A stretch of 64,000 nucleotides of DNA from Pseudeuparius sepicola (taxonomy: Eukaryota; Arthropoda; Insecta; Coleoptera; Anthribidae): assembly GCA_963920635.1 (NCBI GenBank), contig OY987300.1, forward strand, positions 57,247,415 through 57,311,414. The letters are read 5' to 3'. Made by a program: the position numbers and the translations under genes. This document shows positions 52,600-64,000 of this stretch, piece after piece. The notes under the pieces were generated by a model. That model was not told the DNA's origin and did no database searches. It saw only the letters and a program-made list of their open reading frames with translations. Positions within the stretch are counted from its first letter, which is position 1, and every line of letters begins with the position of its first letter.

Positions 52600-55440
52600 A
52601 ATAAAATTCCTCGGACAATGCTGAAATAAGAACTGACTGTTAATGCAAGTATGTGTGTTCTAGAACGAAATGCCGAGCTAGAGAAGAAAGTAATGTAAGA
52701 AAAAATATACTGATTTATATCTTTTTCATACACTTTAATATTTGAGTGTGTTAACTGATAGGGGACAAGAAAAAACCAGGTGTCAAAAATCAACTAGATA
52801 CACGTCCGACAGGGGGCAAGAAATGCTACTGATTTCGCTCAAAACCATAAAACACTAGCCCTTTGCACAAACGTGACTAATATTTGCTAAAATCAACGTC
52901 CCAGTTCAATCTACTTTGTCCTGGTAAACGACAATATTTTTTATATACCAGGTGTCAAACATTCTATTGCCTACAAAATACGTCATATACCGAAAATTGT
53001 TGTAAGTAAAAACCAGATGTCTAACTTTCTATTGTCTACAAAATACGTCATAGCTGAAGACAAGCGATGACCTAGCTTGTCCCCCAAAAATGATTTGCTT
53101 CCAACTATAAAATTAAGTAATAGTTACCAAAAATTGGTTAGATGTATCCAGCAAAAAGTATCTCCAGAGGAATATTACCAAACATTTTGAATTACGTTTC
53201 ACTGAAAAGTTCAACCTATTTTGTTGTAGAATTTGGAATCTGATGATAAGTAAAAAAACCATTATGCAATAAAATACAAAAGTAGTATCAAAGCATGTGT
53301 ATCCGAAACGGCTTGAACCGCCGACGCTCGAGATCTGCTGGCGCAGCTTCCAGTACAATGGGCTCATTTTCAGTCGAAACACGCAAATATCTCCAAAAAA
53401 CCTGAGAAAATGGCCATCACAAACAAAATCATGATTTTGTTTTTACCCAGCAGGAATATTATCGAAGGGATATGTGCCAGGAATAGGGAATTCTATTAAA
53501 AGTTCAGCCTACTTTGCCCTGAAAAATCGTATATTTTTAACTACTAATGTATTGAAAATATTCTAAACAGATTTCGAAAATAGCTTAATATCAATAAATC
53601 ACGAATTTTTGATAATATAAGATGTAAACTATAGACTGAAAAATTGTTGCTTAAACAACATTGAAACTACACTGATAATAATATGCATCCATGGTTGAAA
53701 CTACACTCTGTTACCTTAAGGTATAAAATCAAACGCAAACACATCTCCCAAAAAGTTCAACCTACTTTGCCCTGAAAAGAATCGAACAACAGAGGACATC
53801 GCTCACAAACCCAATATCAATAAGGACAAGAACGCCGAGGAAACTACACATATAAATGTTTAAAAAATGTCCACCGCGATCGCTCGACAAAAAATCGTGC
53901 AAAGTGGCTACGGCAAAAGGCTTGACCTTTGTCCTTAGGGACACGTGTGACCCGGTTGAAGTAGAATCTTAAAAAAAAAACCTGTAAACCATACCTACAG
54001 TAGAATCTGCTAAAGTAAAATCCAGGTGTCAAAAAATCAATTAGGTACAAGTAAGACAGTAAATCCTTCTGGTATTATTAGAAAATACGTCTACGTCACA
54101 GCATACCCGTTGATGGCACCGCTAGCGTGTTCGGTCAAAAATGCATTCTGCTAGGCGTGAAAATTTATGATACTATCGACAGGAGTCTATATACGCAAAA
54201 TAATTGTTCAGTATCCGTATTCAGCAAATAAAAAAGTTATAGGTACCCGTCACCTGATGAAAAAGTATACAAAACAAAACCGATAAATGTTCGTGGCATT
54301 TTTGTATATTAAAATATTTAATCGCGTATCTAAGTTGTTATTTTATTCATTACCTATCCCACAAATTTGGATTTTTAGCTCTTGTAATCGCTCGATGACG
54401 ATTGAAACTACACTCATAAAAATGTTTAAAAAATGCCCATCCCACGTGATCGCTCGACAAAAACAAAACGTGCAAAGTGGCTACTGCTCGAGGTTTGACC
54501 TTTGTCCTTAGGGACACGTGTGACTCAGTTGATGTAGAATCTAAAAAACCCTGTAAATCATACTTCCATAGCATAGAATCTAAAATCCCCGGTACAGTAC
54601 GGATGAAAATTTCAAACCAGGCATAATCAACATGGATACACATTTTCAAAGTAAAAAAAAACTTGTCGGTCAACTGTTTAACCCCGACATTTTCTTGATT
54701 TCTAGGAATAAAAAGAAATACTGCGATTGTAAGTCCAAAGCTATTTACGCTATGAAATTCGTTTAAAATGCGAATGATAATTTGCCGCATTAAAACCAGG
54801 CGTGAAAATTCAACATACGTCCCTAAGAAGTTCAACCAATTTTACCCTGGAAATAGAACATTTTTTAATGAATAAAATATCGAACATATTTTAAACACCC
54901 TTCTAAATATAGTATAAATCATGTTTTTTTTTGATAATGTGGAAAGCTAAACTGAAAATTGTTGCTAGAGGTTCTATTAAAGTAAAAACCGGGGTGCCAA
55001 AAAATCAACTATTATTAGAAAATACGCCGATGTCATAATATAGCCGTCGATGACACCGTTAGCGTGTCCTAACAAAAAAAATGCGTTCTGCTTAATAAGG
55101 TGTAAAAAAATCCCTGACGGGGCTTAGATGAATAAATAAAGTTTGATGTATGTGAAAAGTATAGACTAAATTTTCGTATAGCCCGCGTGATCGCTCGAGG
55201 TGGCGGTATCCTCTGGACTAGAAAATATCATATCGGCTCAATCTCCAAACATTTTCATTTTGAATTATACGTTTTCATTGATGATAGATATAGCAAGAAA
55301 ATTGGACTGGACTCGATATGAGAGACATTAATCTAACTTTCACTAAACTGCACGTACTACTTAGAGGGTTGTAAGCCGTTTTAATAAAAGCACCAGACTT
55401 GCTTAAAATTCATGGCTAAACGTTAACATAATGTCATACA
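52600..55440. repeat. Degenerate repeat complex leading into the palindrome
   Basis: Several recurrent phrases in plus orientation: CCAGGTGTCAAA (52776, 52950, 54016; variant CCAGATGTCTAAC 53014; variant CCGGGGTGCCAAAA 54986), each followed by AAATCAACTA or CTACAAAATACGTC-like text; TGATCGCTCGACAAAAA with GTGCAAAGTGGCTAC and GACCTTTGTCCTTAGGGACA (53878-53942 and 54448-54514); and ATTAGAAAATACG followed by GTTGATGGCACCG / GTCGATGACACCG (54080 and 55015). GATGTATGTGAAAAGTATAG (55141) resembles the palindrome-arm phrase GATGCAAGTGAATAGTATAG (58981). No protein is recognisable; frames on the minus strand (53844-54050, 54350-54835) repeat because the DNA repeats. Confidence 0.6.
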
Positions 55441-55987
55441 AACATGCGGCATGCAAAATATTTAATAAAGAATAGATATATGAGCTCAAACATGTTGATC
55501 AAAAAAAATATAATAATTTCTGGCGATTTAGTTTACCAGTTATCATTTAAAAACAAAACCTGGTCCCAATATTCAGTGAAAATAATAATTAAAAACTTTG
55601 AACCTTATAAACCACCACTAAATAGCGAGTCGGAAATAAGTAAAAATTATATATACCTAAATATATTATTTTGATATAAATTATGGCCGAAACTGAATTT
55701 ATTGGGGTGAAGATGCAAGGAAATATTTTTAGCTAGGAAAAAGTAATGCAATTATCATAGGTACTGGTTGCAGAACCCGTTGTCAGTTTTGCAAGGATTT
55801 TTTGATACAAATATAATTTCTAACGTTTAATTTGTTTACCCCATTTACGAAAATGATAACAAAATTGGATCAGACAAGATGTTTTTTCGAAGTATAGTTT
55901 TTAAACACAGGGTGCCACCACCGGTTTTACGATATAGGTTTCAAAATGCGATGCAAATACATAAAAAAATACCTAGAGATAAGAAAA
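55441..55987. other. AT-rich DNA between repeat blocks
   Basis: A 76-codon plus-strand frame (55444-55674), Ile/Asn/Lys-rich and unrecognised. No repeat seen with the neighbouring blocks. Confidence 0.3.
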
Positions 55988-55988
55988 C

Positions 55989-57730
55989 AAAATACAACTC
56001 ACCGAAAGATTCTTGATGATGTATAAAAAGAAATCAGGTTACATCTAATGCCCCAGACAGTAAAATAAACATCCCCGAGCTATCGGATATAACCAAACAT
56101 CATTTTTCCAACGGCACAGTCATTTTCACGGGAAAAACAACCAGTAACCGTTCAAATTCTATATATAGGTACTGCCGTAATCCAAAATTTCACTGAACTA
56201 CGCGTATCTATTATACTGAAGTAGGTACTGATACACTTCCATCTTTCCAAAGAAAAACAAACACGAAACTCAGACTTTTCATATATTTATTACAACGCCT
56301 CGATAGTCTTTATCTGTGGCCACGACCGAGAATCTACTGAAGCAAGTGCGACGCATAGGACGTGAAAAGTGCCGAGTTGGTTTTATTAAACAATGAAACT
56401 TATACCTACGTATATATAAAATAAATGAGAAATATTCCAGAGATGTGAAACCTAATTGTGTTGCAAGTTTGAGGGTCCAAAAAATATTGGCTTTAATTTT
56501 TTAAGGTGAGAAACACATCTAACAGCCAGTTTGGAAATATACAAGGCAAAAAAGTAGTGATGTGGCTGTCCCATTTTATGTTTTATACAGGTTGGGTTAT
56601 TTTAGAATAGTTGTTCAATAGACCGAGACTACATCATAAACGCTTCCCGTTAGAACAGAATCTGATGAAAAGAAAAATTCCATCTGGGTCAAGCTACTAC
56701 ATAACCAAAATAAAAAATGCTGAACGTTATAAAATTTAAAAAAATCATATTTTCAACGGATTTTTATCAACTGAAAATTGTTCTTGTGTAAAATTCAGTT
56801 TCACTGGGTCAAGCTAGGTGGTAACTATATAACCAAAATAAAAAATACTGAACGTTAACAAAATACAACTCACCGAAAGATTCTTGATGATGTATAAAAA
56901 GAAATCAGGTTACATCTAATGCCCCAGACAGTAAAATAAACATCCCCGAGCTATCAGATATAACCAAACATCATTTTTCCAACGGCACAGTCATTTTCAC
57001 GGGAAAAACAACCAGTAACCGTTCAAATTCCATAGATAGATACTGCCGTAATCCAAAATTTCACTGAACTACGCGTATCTATTATACTGAAGTAGGTACT
57101 GATACACTTCCATCTTTCCAAAGAAAAACAAACACTAAACTCAGACTTTTCATATATTACAACGCCTCGATAGAGTCTTTGTGGCCACGACCGAGAATCT
57201 ACTGAAGCAAGTGCGACGCATAGGACGTGAAAAGTGCCGAGTTGGTTTTATTAAACAATGAAACTTATACCTACGTATATATATAAAATAAATGAGAAAT
57301 ATGCCAGAGATTTGAAACCTAATTGTGTTGCAAGTTTGAGGTCCAAAAAAATATTGGTTTTAATTTTTAAGGTGAGAAACACATCTAACAGCGAGTTTGG
57401 AAATATACAAGGCAAAAAAAAGTAGTGATGTGGCTGCCCCATTTTATGTTTTATATAGGTTGGATTATTTTAGAATAGTTGTTCAATAGACCGAGACAAC
57501 ATCATAAACGCTTCCCGTTAGAACAGAATCTGATGAAAAGAAAAATTCCATCTGGGTCAAGCTACTAGATAACCAAAATAAAAATACTGAACGTTATAAA
57601 ATTTAAAAAAATCATATTTTCAACGGATTTTTATCCTCTGAAAATGGCGTAAAATTCAGTTTCACTGGGTCAAGCTAGGTGGTAACTATATAACCAAAAT
57701 AAAAAAATACTCAACGTTATAAAATTTAAA
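55989..57730 (+). repeat. Tandem duplication of an ~871-bp unit
   Basis: The unit starting AAAATACAACTCACCGAAAG at 55989 recurs at 56860 with few differences (for example TTCTATATATAGG against TTCCATAGATAGA). Inside, the phrase ATAACCAAAATAAAAAA...CTGAACGTTA occurs repeatedly (56702, 56829, 57571, 57698), a sub-repeat. The second unit is the one mirrored at the window's right end. Confidence 0.8.
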
Positions 57731-59219
57731 AAATCATATTTTCATGGGATTTTTGTCCTCCGAAAATGACGTAAAATTCAGTTTCAATAAGTTACTAATT
57801 GGGGTAATAGGGGAAAAATCTTAAATAGGAATTCTGAGACAACGAGGCTGAGAGTAAATAACATACAAAAAATCTTGTGCGTTGACTTTCAACTCAATTT
57901 AATAATTAGGTTTAATAACGACAATTTTCTCGATTATCTAGAATCAAAAATATTGCAAGTGACAATTCACTATTTTCTCGACATTATGTAAAGCCTTATT
58001 ATTGCGTCGTAAATTAAAAGATCCAAAAATATTGGCATCAATTGTTTAGTAAATGTGATTAAAATATGTCTACTTTATCAACAGTTATTTGTAACAGCTT
58101 ATTATCTTGGAAGCGTAAACTCTTTGAATTTTTTAGACAAAAAGTTGTAGTTTAATAATGGTCAGTTGGATTCCTTTTTGAACCATGTTTGCGTATTACC
58201 TACAAGGATTTACAACCTCCAAACATAGAAATCGCTCATTTTAAACCGATTTAATAAAAATTTCACCAAAAACAATACTTTCACTCATATAATACACTTC
58301 TGATTAATAAAAAAGGCACTATAGTAATAATGAGATTTTCAATGGAATTTTTATAGACTGTTTGCCCATTTTGAGAGTCTGTTTGCTAGCTTTTGGGGGT
58401 ATTCCTTGATATTTTAGACGGATAAAAATGAATAACATTGGGTTTCCTAACTAAAATACAAAACGCACTGTTGACTTTACTTCCGTGGATAGTAAGCCTA
58501 TAATACGTATCGAAAACAGAGAAATATTCAGGTCAAGAAAAAAGTAGCCTAATTTACAAGTTTGGGAATCAAAAACTACCTTTTGTCTTTTAATTTTGAT
58601 GAGAAAATACGTCTAATTCGTAAGTCAAATAAATGGGACATCATGAAAGATATACTAATAATTGAACAAATGCTATCTCAGTTCTATAGGCACAAAGGTA
58701 CTATGGGTAGTAATAGTTTTGGGATCAAAAGACAAGCTTTTAAATTTGTTAAGAAAATACGTCTAATGAAATTGAAAGTAGTAACTAGATTTTGGTTAAC
58801 ATTTCGTTAACGCGTTGTTTGCAAGTGAAAAGTATACAGATTTTTTTCGAAAACCGGCGACTGACAAAAAAAAATATACTTATTAGAAAATTTTGCTCGG
58901 AGACCGAGGAAACCTAGAAAACGCCTCTCGTCCGAATATAATCTGAAATAAAATTCCATGATGGGGACTTAGGCGAATGTTTGATGCAAGTGAATAGTAT
59001 AGACCGAATTCCCGAAAAACGCCATTCGTTTGAATATAATAAAAAATCGAATAAGGAACGGGACTTATTAGACGAATATTTGATGCAAGTGGAAAAGTAT
59101 AGATAGATTTTTCGAGTGACTGATAAAAATAGTTAGTCGGAAGGCCCCCAGATAACATTGATATTTTGTTTGAACAAAATCTGTAAAAAAAAAATGCCAA
59201 GACGTGACTTAGACGAATG

Positions 59220-59660
59220 TTTGCAAGTGAAAAAAAACAAAAAAATTATTAGAAAAGTTGATCGGAAGGTTTAACCTAGGAAACGCCTTTCATTCGAATA
59301 GAATATGACAAAAAAAAAATCCGAGACGTGACTTAGACGAATGTTTGCAAGTGAAAAAAAAAACAAAAAAAATTATTAGAAAAGTTGATCGGAAGGTTTA
59401 ACCTAGGAAACGCCTTTCATTCGAATAGAATATGACAAAAAAAAATCCGAGACGTGACTTAGACGAATGTTTGCAAGTGAAAAAAAAAACAAAAAAAATT
59501 ATTAGAAAAGTTGATCGGAAGGTTTAACCTAGGAAACACCTTTCATTCGAATAGAATGTAACAAAAAAAAAATTCCAAGACGTGACTTAGACGAATGTTT
59601 GCAAGTGAAAAGCATACAGATTTTTTTTTTCGAAAAACGGCGGCTGACCAAAAATTATTA
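59220..59660. repeat. ~127-bp tandem units in the left arm
   Basis: The phrase ATTATTAGAAAAGTTGATCGG starts at about 59245, 59372 and 59499, with a diverged fourth at about 59654. Each unit also carries AACCTAGGAAACGCCTTTC, CATTCGAATAGAAT, GACGTGACTTAGACGAATG and TTTGCAAGTG. Older diverged units (58880-59220) show the same phrase order. Confidence 0.8.
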
Positions 59661-59999
59661 GAAAAGTTGTTCGGGGCCGTGGTACCTAGGAAACGCCTTT
59701 CATTCAAACAAAATGCGACAAAAAAATTTAGACATAGATGAATAAGAATGCAAGGACGATTGGAGTGATCTATAACCCTAAACAGAAGGGAGAAAATGCC
59801 CCTCAATAAGTCGAAATTTGTGTGTTTTCCGTATGTTTCAATGAGATTTTTGCAAATTATTGGAAACTTAATGACGTGAGAAAAATAAAACGTCCATTGT
59901 CTGCTCACATTTTAGGAAATTTATCACAATTTATTCTAATTAATAATACCCTTTGTTTATGGAATCCTTATATAATGTATATATTGTAAAGTAAAAATA

Positions 60000-60102
60000 T
60001 AGTTAACAAGGCGTTAACGAGCATTGACAACATGTTAACGAACGAGGTGCTAACAACGCGATAACTTAACTTTGACAACGCGTTAACGAAGCGTTGACGA
60101 GT
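60000..60102. repeat. Iterated GTTAAC/GTTGAC-type motifs near the palindrome centre
   Basis: AGTTAACAAGG, CGTTAACGAG, ATGTTAACGAACG, GCGTTAACGAAGC and TTGACA/GTTGACG forms occur about eight times in 100 bp, and again mirrored at 60667-60770. The motif GCGTTAACG also appears at 58807-58815 and its mirror. Spacing is irregular (10-20 bp). Confidence 0.6.
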
Positions 60103-60363
60103 GTGGACCCTCCAAATCTTAGGAGATACATTCGCAACCTTACACCGGATCACGCGTCACAAAGATGCTACCTTAAATTAATGCGTTGACAACTCGTTAA
60201 TCCCAGGAGATACAATCGCAACTTACACCAGATCAAACTCAACTGTGGAATCTTGTAACGTCACAGAGATGCTACCTTACATTTCTTTTAGGTAGATAAC
60301 CTAACCTAACATTATTGTCGCGGTGTCCAAGAGGTTAGCGACTGGTGAACCGATTGCCATTGG

Positions 60364-60405
60364 ATTTGGGAGAGGTGTATCAGAGGCGGATTAAGTCAGT
60401 TTTGA
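60364..60405. other. 42-bp central spacer of the palindrome
   Basis: Unpaired loop between ...GCCATTGG (60363) and CCAATGGC... (60406). Single-copy in the window. It is not the PacBio SMRTbell hairpin adapter as I know it. TAACCTAACCTAAC (a CCTAA-like pair, the insect telomere motif read backwards) lies about 60 bp to the left, and its mirror to the right, but with only two units. Confidence 0.85.
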
Positions 60406-63400
60406 CCAATGGCAATCGGTTCACCAGTCGCTAACCTCTTGGACACCGCGACAATAATGTTAGGTTAGGTTATCTACCTAAAAGAAATGTAAGGTAGCAT
60501 CTCTGTGACGTTACAAGATTCCACAGTTGAGTTTGATCTGGTGTAAGTTGCGATTGTATCTCCTGGGATTAACGAGTTGTCAACGCATTAATTTAAGGTA
60601 GCATCTTTGTGACGCGTGATCCGGTGTAAGGTTGCGAATGTATCTCCTAAGATTTGGAGGGTCCACACTCGTCAACGCTTCGTTAACGCGTTGTCAAAGT
60701 TAAGTTATCGCGTTGTTAGCACCTCGTTCGTTAACATGTTGTCAATGCTCGTTAACGCCTTGTTAACTATATTTTTACTTTACAATATATACATTATATA
60801 GGGATTCCATAAACAAAGGGTATTATTAATTAGAATAAATTGTGATAAATTTCCTAAAATGTGAGCAGACAATGGACGTTTTATTTTTCTCACGTCATTA
60901 AGTTTCCAATAATTTGCAAAAATCTCATTGAATCATACGGAAAACACACAAATTTCGACTTATTGAGGGGCATTTTCTCCCTTCTGTTTAGGGTTATAGA
61001 TCACTCCAATCGTCCTTGCATTCTTATTCATCTATGTCTAAATTTTTTTGTCGCATTTTGTTTGAATGAAAGGCGTTTCCTAGGTACCACGGCCCCGAAC
61101 AACTTTTCTAATAATTTTTGGTCAGCCGCCGTTTTTCGAAAAAAAAAATCTGTATGCTTTTCACTTGCAAACATTCGTCTAAGTCACGTCTTGGAATTTT
61201 TTTTTTGTTACATTCTATTCGAATGAAAGGTGTTTCCTAGGTTAAACCTTCCGATCAACTTTTCTAATAATTTTTTTTGTTTTTTTTTTTTCACTTGCAA
61301 ACATTCGTCTAAGTCACGTCTCGGATTTTTTTTTGTCATATTCTATTCGAATGAAAGGCGTTTCCTAGGTTAAACCTTCCGATCAACTTTTCTAATAATT
61401 TTTTTTGTTTTTTTTTTTCACTTGCAAACATTCGTCTAAGTCACGTCTCGGATTTTTTTTTGTCATATTCTATTCGAATGAAAGGCGTTTCCTAGGTTAA
61501 ACCTTCCGATCAACTTTTCTAATAATTTTTTTTGTTTTTTTTTTCACTTGCAAACATTCGTCTAAGTCACGTCTCGGATTTTTTTTTTGTCATATTCTAT
61601 TCGAATGAAAGGCGTTTCCTAGGTTAAACCTTCCGATCAACTTTTCTAATAATTTTTTTGTTTTTTTTCACTTGCAAACATTCGTCTAAGTCACGTCTTG
61701 GCATTTTTTTTACAGATTTTGTTCAAACAAAATATCAATGTTATCTGGGGGCCTTCCGACTAACTATTTTTATCAGTCACTCGAAAAATCTATCTATACT
61801 TTTCCACTTGCATCAAATATTCGTCTAATAAGTCCCGTTCCTTATTCGATTTTTTATTATATTCAAACGAATGGCGTTTTTCGGGAATTCGGTCTATACT
61901 ATTCACTTGCATCAAACATTCGCCTAAGTCCCCATCATGGAATTTTATTTCAGATTATATTCGGACGAGAGGCGTTTTCTAGGTTTCCTCGGTCTCCGAG
62001 CAAAATTTTCTAATAAGTATTTTTTTTTTTGTCAGTCGCCGGTTTTCGAAAAAAATCTGTATACTTTTCACTTGCAAACAACGCGTTAACGAAATGTTAA
62101 CCAAAATCTAGTTACTACTTTCAATTTCATTAGACGTATTTTCTTAACAAATTTAAAAGCTTGTCTTTTGATCCCAAAACTATTACTACCCATAGTACCT
62201 TTGTGCCTATAGAACTGAGATAGCATTTGTTCAATTATTAGTATATCTTTCATGATGTCCCATTTATTTGACTTACGAATTAGACGTATTTTCTCATCAA
62301 AATTAAAAGACAAAAGGTAGTTTTTGATTCCCAAACTTGTAAATTAGGCTACTTTTTTCTTGACCTGAATATTTCTCTGTTTTCGATACGTATTATAGGC
62401 TTACTATCCACGGAAGTAAAGTCAACAGTGCGTTTTGTATTTTAGTTAGGAAACCCAATGTTATTCATTTTTATCCGTCTAAAATATCAAGGAATACCCC
62501 CAAAAGCTATCAAACAGACTCTCAAAATGGGCAAACAGTCTATAAAAATTCCATTGAAAATCTCATTATTACTATAGTGCCTTTTTTATTAATCAGAAGT
62601 GTATTATATGAGTGAAAGTATTGTTTTTGGTGAAATTTTTATTAAATCGGTTTAAAATGAGCGATTTCTATGTTTGGAGGTTGTAAATCCTTGTAGGTAA
62701 TACGCAAACATGGTTCAAAAAGGAATCCAACTGACCATTATTAAACTACAACTTTTTGTCTAAAAAATTCAAAGAGTTTACGCTTCCAAGATAATAAGCT
62801 GTTACAAATAACTGTTGATAAAGTAGACATATTTTAATCACATTTACTAAACAATTGATGCCAATATTTTTGGATCTTTTAATTTACGACGCAATAATAA
62901 GGCTTTACATAATGTCGAGAAAATAGTGAATTGTCACTTGCAATATTTTTGATTCTAGATAATCGAGAAAATTGTCGTTATTAAACCTAATTATTAAATT
63001 GAGTTGAAAGTCAACGCACAAGATTTTTTGTATGTTATTTACTCTCAGCCTCGTTGTCTCAGAATTCCTATTTAAGATTTTTCCCCTATTACCCCAATTA
63101 GTAACTTATTGAAACTGAATTTTACGTCATTTTCGGAGGACAAAAATCCCATGAAAATATGATTTTTTAAATTTTATAACGTTGAGTATTTTTTTATTTT
63201 GGTTATATAGTTACCACCTAGCTTGACCCAGTGAAACTGAATTTTACGCCATTTTCAGAGGATAAAAATCCGTTGAAAATATGATTTTTTTAAATTTTAT
63301 AACGTTCAGTATTTTTATTTTGGTTATCTAGTAGCTTGACCCAGATGGAATTTTTCTTTTCATCAGATTCTGTTCTAACGGGAAGCGTTTATGATGTTGT

Positions 63401-64000
63401 CTCGGTCTATTGAACAACTATTCTAAAATAATCCAACCTATATAAAACATAAAATGGGGCAGCCACATCACTACTTTTTTTTGCCTTGTATATTTCCAAA
63501 CTGGCTGTTAGATGTGTTTCTCACCTTAAAAATTAAAACCAATATTTTTTTGGACCTCAAACTTGCAACACAATTAGGTTTCAAATCTCTGGCATATTTC
63601 TCATTTATTTTATATATATACGTAGGTATAAGTTTCATTGTTTAATAAAACCAACTCGGCACTTTTCACGTCCTATGCGTCGCACTTGCTTCAGTAGATT
63701 CTCGGTCGTGGCCACAAAGACTCTATCGAGGCGTTGTAATATATGAAAAGTCTGAGTTTAGTGTTTGTTTTTCTTTGGAAAGATGGAAGTGTATCAGTAC
63801 CTACTTCAGTATAATAGATACGCGTAGTTCAGTGAAATTTTGGATTACGGCAGTATCTATCTATGGAATTTGAACGGTTACTGGTTGTTTTTCCCGTGAA
63901 AATGACTGTGCCGTTGGAAAAATGATGTTTGGTTATATCTGATAGCTCGGGGATGTTTATTTTACTGTCTGGGGCATTAGATGTAACCTGATTTCTTTTT
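60406..64000. repeat. Right arm of giant palindrome, truncated by the window
   Basis: Mirror of the left arm. It is 3595 bp, 127 bp longer than its counterpart, which equals one extra tandem unit. At its last base it still matches the left side (AAAAAGAAATCAGGTTACATC mirrored from 56896), so the symmetric region continues outside the window. Confidence 0.9.
61095..61720. repeat. ~127-bp tandem units in the right arm (one more than left)
   Basis: CTTTTCTAATAAT occurs at about 61103 (diverged), 61259, 61387, 61514 and 61641, i.e. five against four in the left arm. The extra unit is one of the CTCGGATTTTTTTTGTCATA type. Confidence 0.8.

Larger units (their letters stand above)
56896..60363. repeat. 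Left arm of giant palindrome
   Basis: Base-for-base inverted match to 60406-64000. Reverse-complementary translations agree exactly over 58562-58810 against 62086-62334 and over 59968-60153 against 60616-60801. They differ by one residue over 59543-59908 against 60861-61226 and over 57251-57442 against 63454-63645. I estimate about 99% identity in those parts. No frame in the arm is a recognisable protein. The arm is 3468 bp up to the limit imposed by the window end; it may extend further left. Confidence 0.9.

Noticed and set aside
53285..53375. tRNA-like sequence (minus strand, GGTTCAAGCC box, ...GAGCGTCGGCGG...)
   Set aside because: The acceptor and anticodon stems do not pair and no clear A box or anticodon can be placed. 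At most a distant tRNA-derived fragment.
54350..54835. 161-codon minus-strand frame resembling the 53844-54050 frame
   Set aside because: The similarity comes from duplicated DNA in the repeat complex. Frames are broken differently in each copy and no domain is visible.
60364..60405. Palindrome as a library artefact (unremoved hairpin adapter)
   Set aside because: The spacer does not look like the common SMRTbell adapter, and the arms differ by a whole 127-bp unit and several substitutions, which argues for real duplicated DNA. Read-level proof is still lacking.
60295..60480. TAACCTAACCTAAC / GTTAGGTTAGGTTA near the palindrome centre as interstitial telomere repeat (TTAGG)n
   Set aside because: Only two units per side, well within chance for short pentamers.
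59543..61226. Matching frames of 121, 105, 82, 63 and 61 codons in the two palindrome arms, suggesting conserved proteins
   Set aside because: The identity is explained by the near-identical DNA of the arms. Non-coding parts are equally conserved, so there is no evidence of selection on protein.

Overview
The window looks like a piece of an insect (at least arthropod) nuclear genome. It is AT-rich, with many 'taggtacctacc'-type stretches, GT-AG introns and several classes of eukaryotic mobile element. I see no prokaryotic operon, rRNA, CRISPR array or convincing tRNA. No complete single-copy host gene is recognisable. It reads as a gene-poor tract, or a very long intron, filled with decayed transposons and interrupted by short GC-rich islands that could be regulatory DNA. 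Nearly all of the longer open frames are noise; the interpretable coding sequence is transposon debris. I cannot name the species.

Layout: 1-2480 is a broken Ty3/gypsy element (+), split by a hAT-type insertion with an exact 8-bp target duplication (378-1477). Roughly 2.5-23 kb is AT-rich DNA with GC-rich islands, solo transposon termini, a MITE hairpin (19083-19296) and one possible short exon (8984-9071). 23382-25005 is a Penelope-like element in fold-back form: two inverted terminal repeats, each with a hammerhead-ribozyme-like core, around the C-terminal end of the endonuclease gene. 26388-26774 is a probable solo LTR related to the gypsy element, with heat-shock elements next to a TATA box. 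27890-28830 is a pseudogene of a TE-associated protein family and keeps an intron. 29172-30240 is a complete but internally deleted hAT element (8-bp duplication, C-terminal dimerisation domain) whose promoter looks like an insect hsp70 promoter. 30697-31856 is a fold-back element.

From 32 to 52 kb come LINE relics (RNase H at 34777-35400, reverse transcriptase at 43450-44050), an IS630/Tc1-like transposase relic (39171-39690), two more fold-back elements (42548-43066, 45415-45936), LINE or SINE tails and more GC-rich islands. From about 52.6 kb to the end everything belongs to one repeat complex. It begins as degenerate repeats, passes through an 871-bp tandem duplication, and ends in a giant palindrome: arms 56896-60363 and 60406-64000, a 42-bp spacer, roughly 99% arm identity in the parts compared, and a right arm that runs off the window. 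The arms contain about 127-bp tandem units and differ by exactly one unit.

The most interesting signals are (1) heat-shock-element plus TATA promoters in two unrelated transposons 3.3 kb apart, (2) the giant palindrome with tandem-repeat arms, and (3) the paired hammerhead-like cores in the Penelope-like relic.
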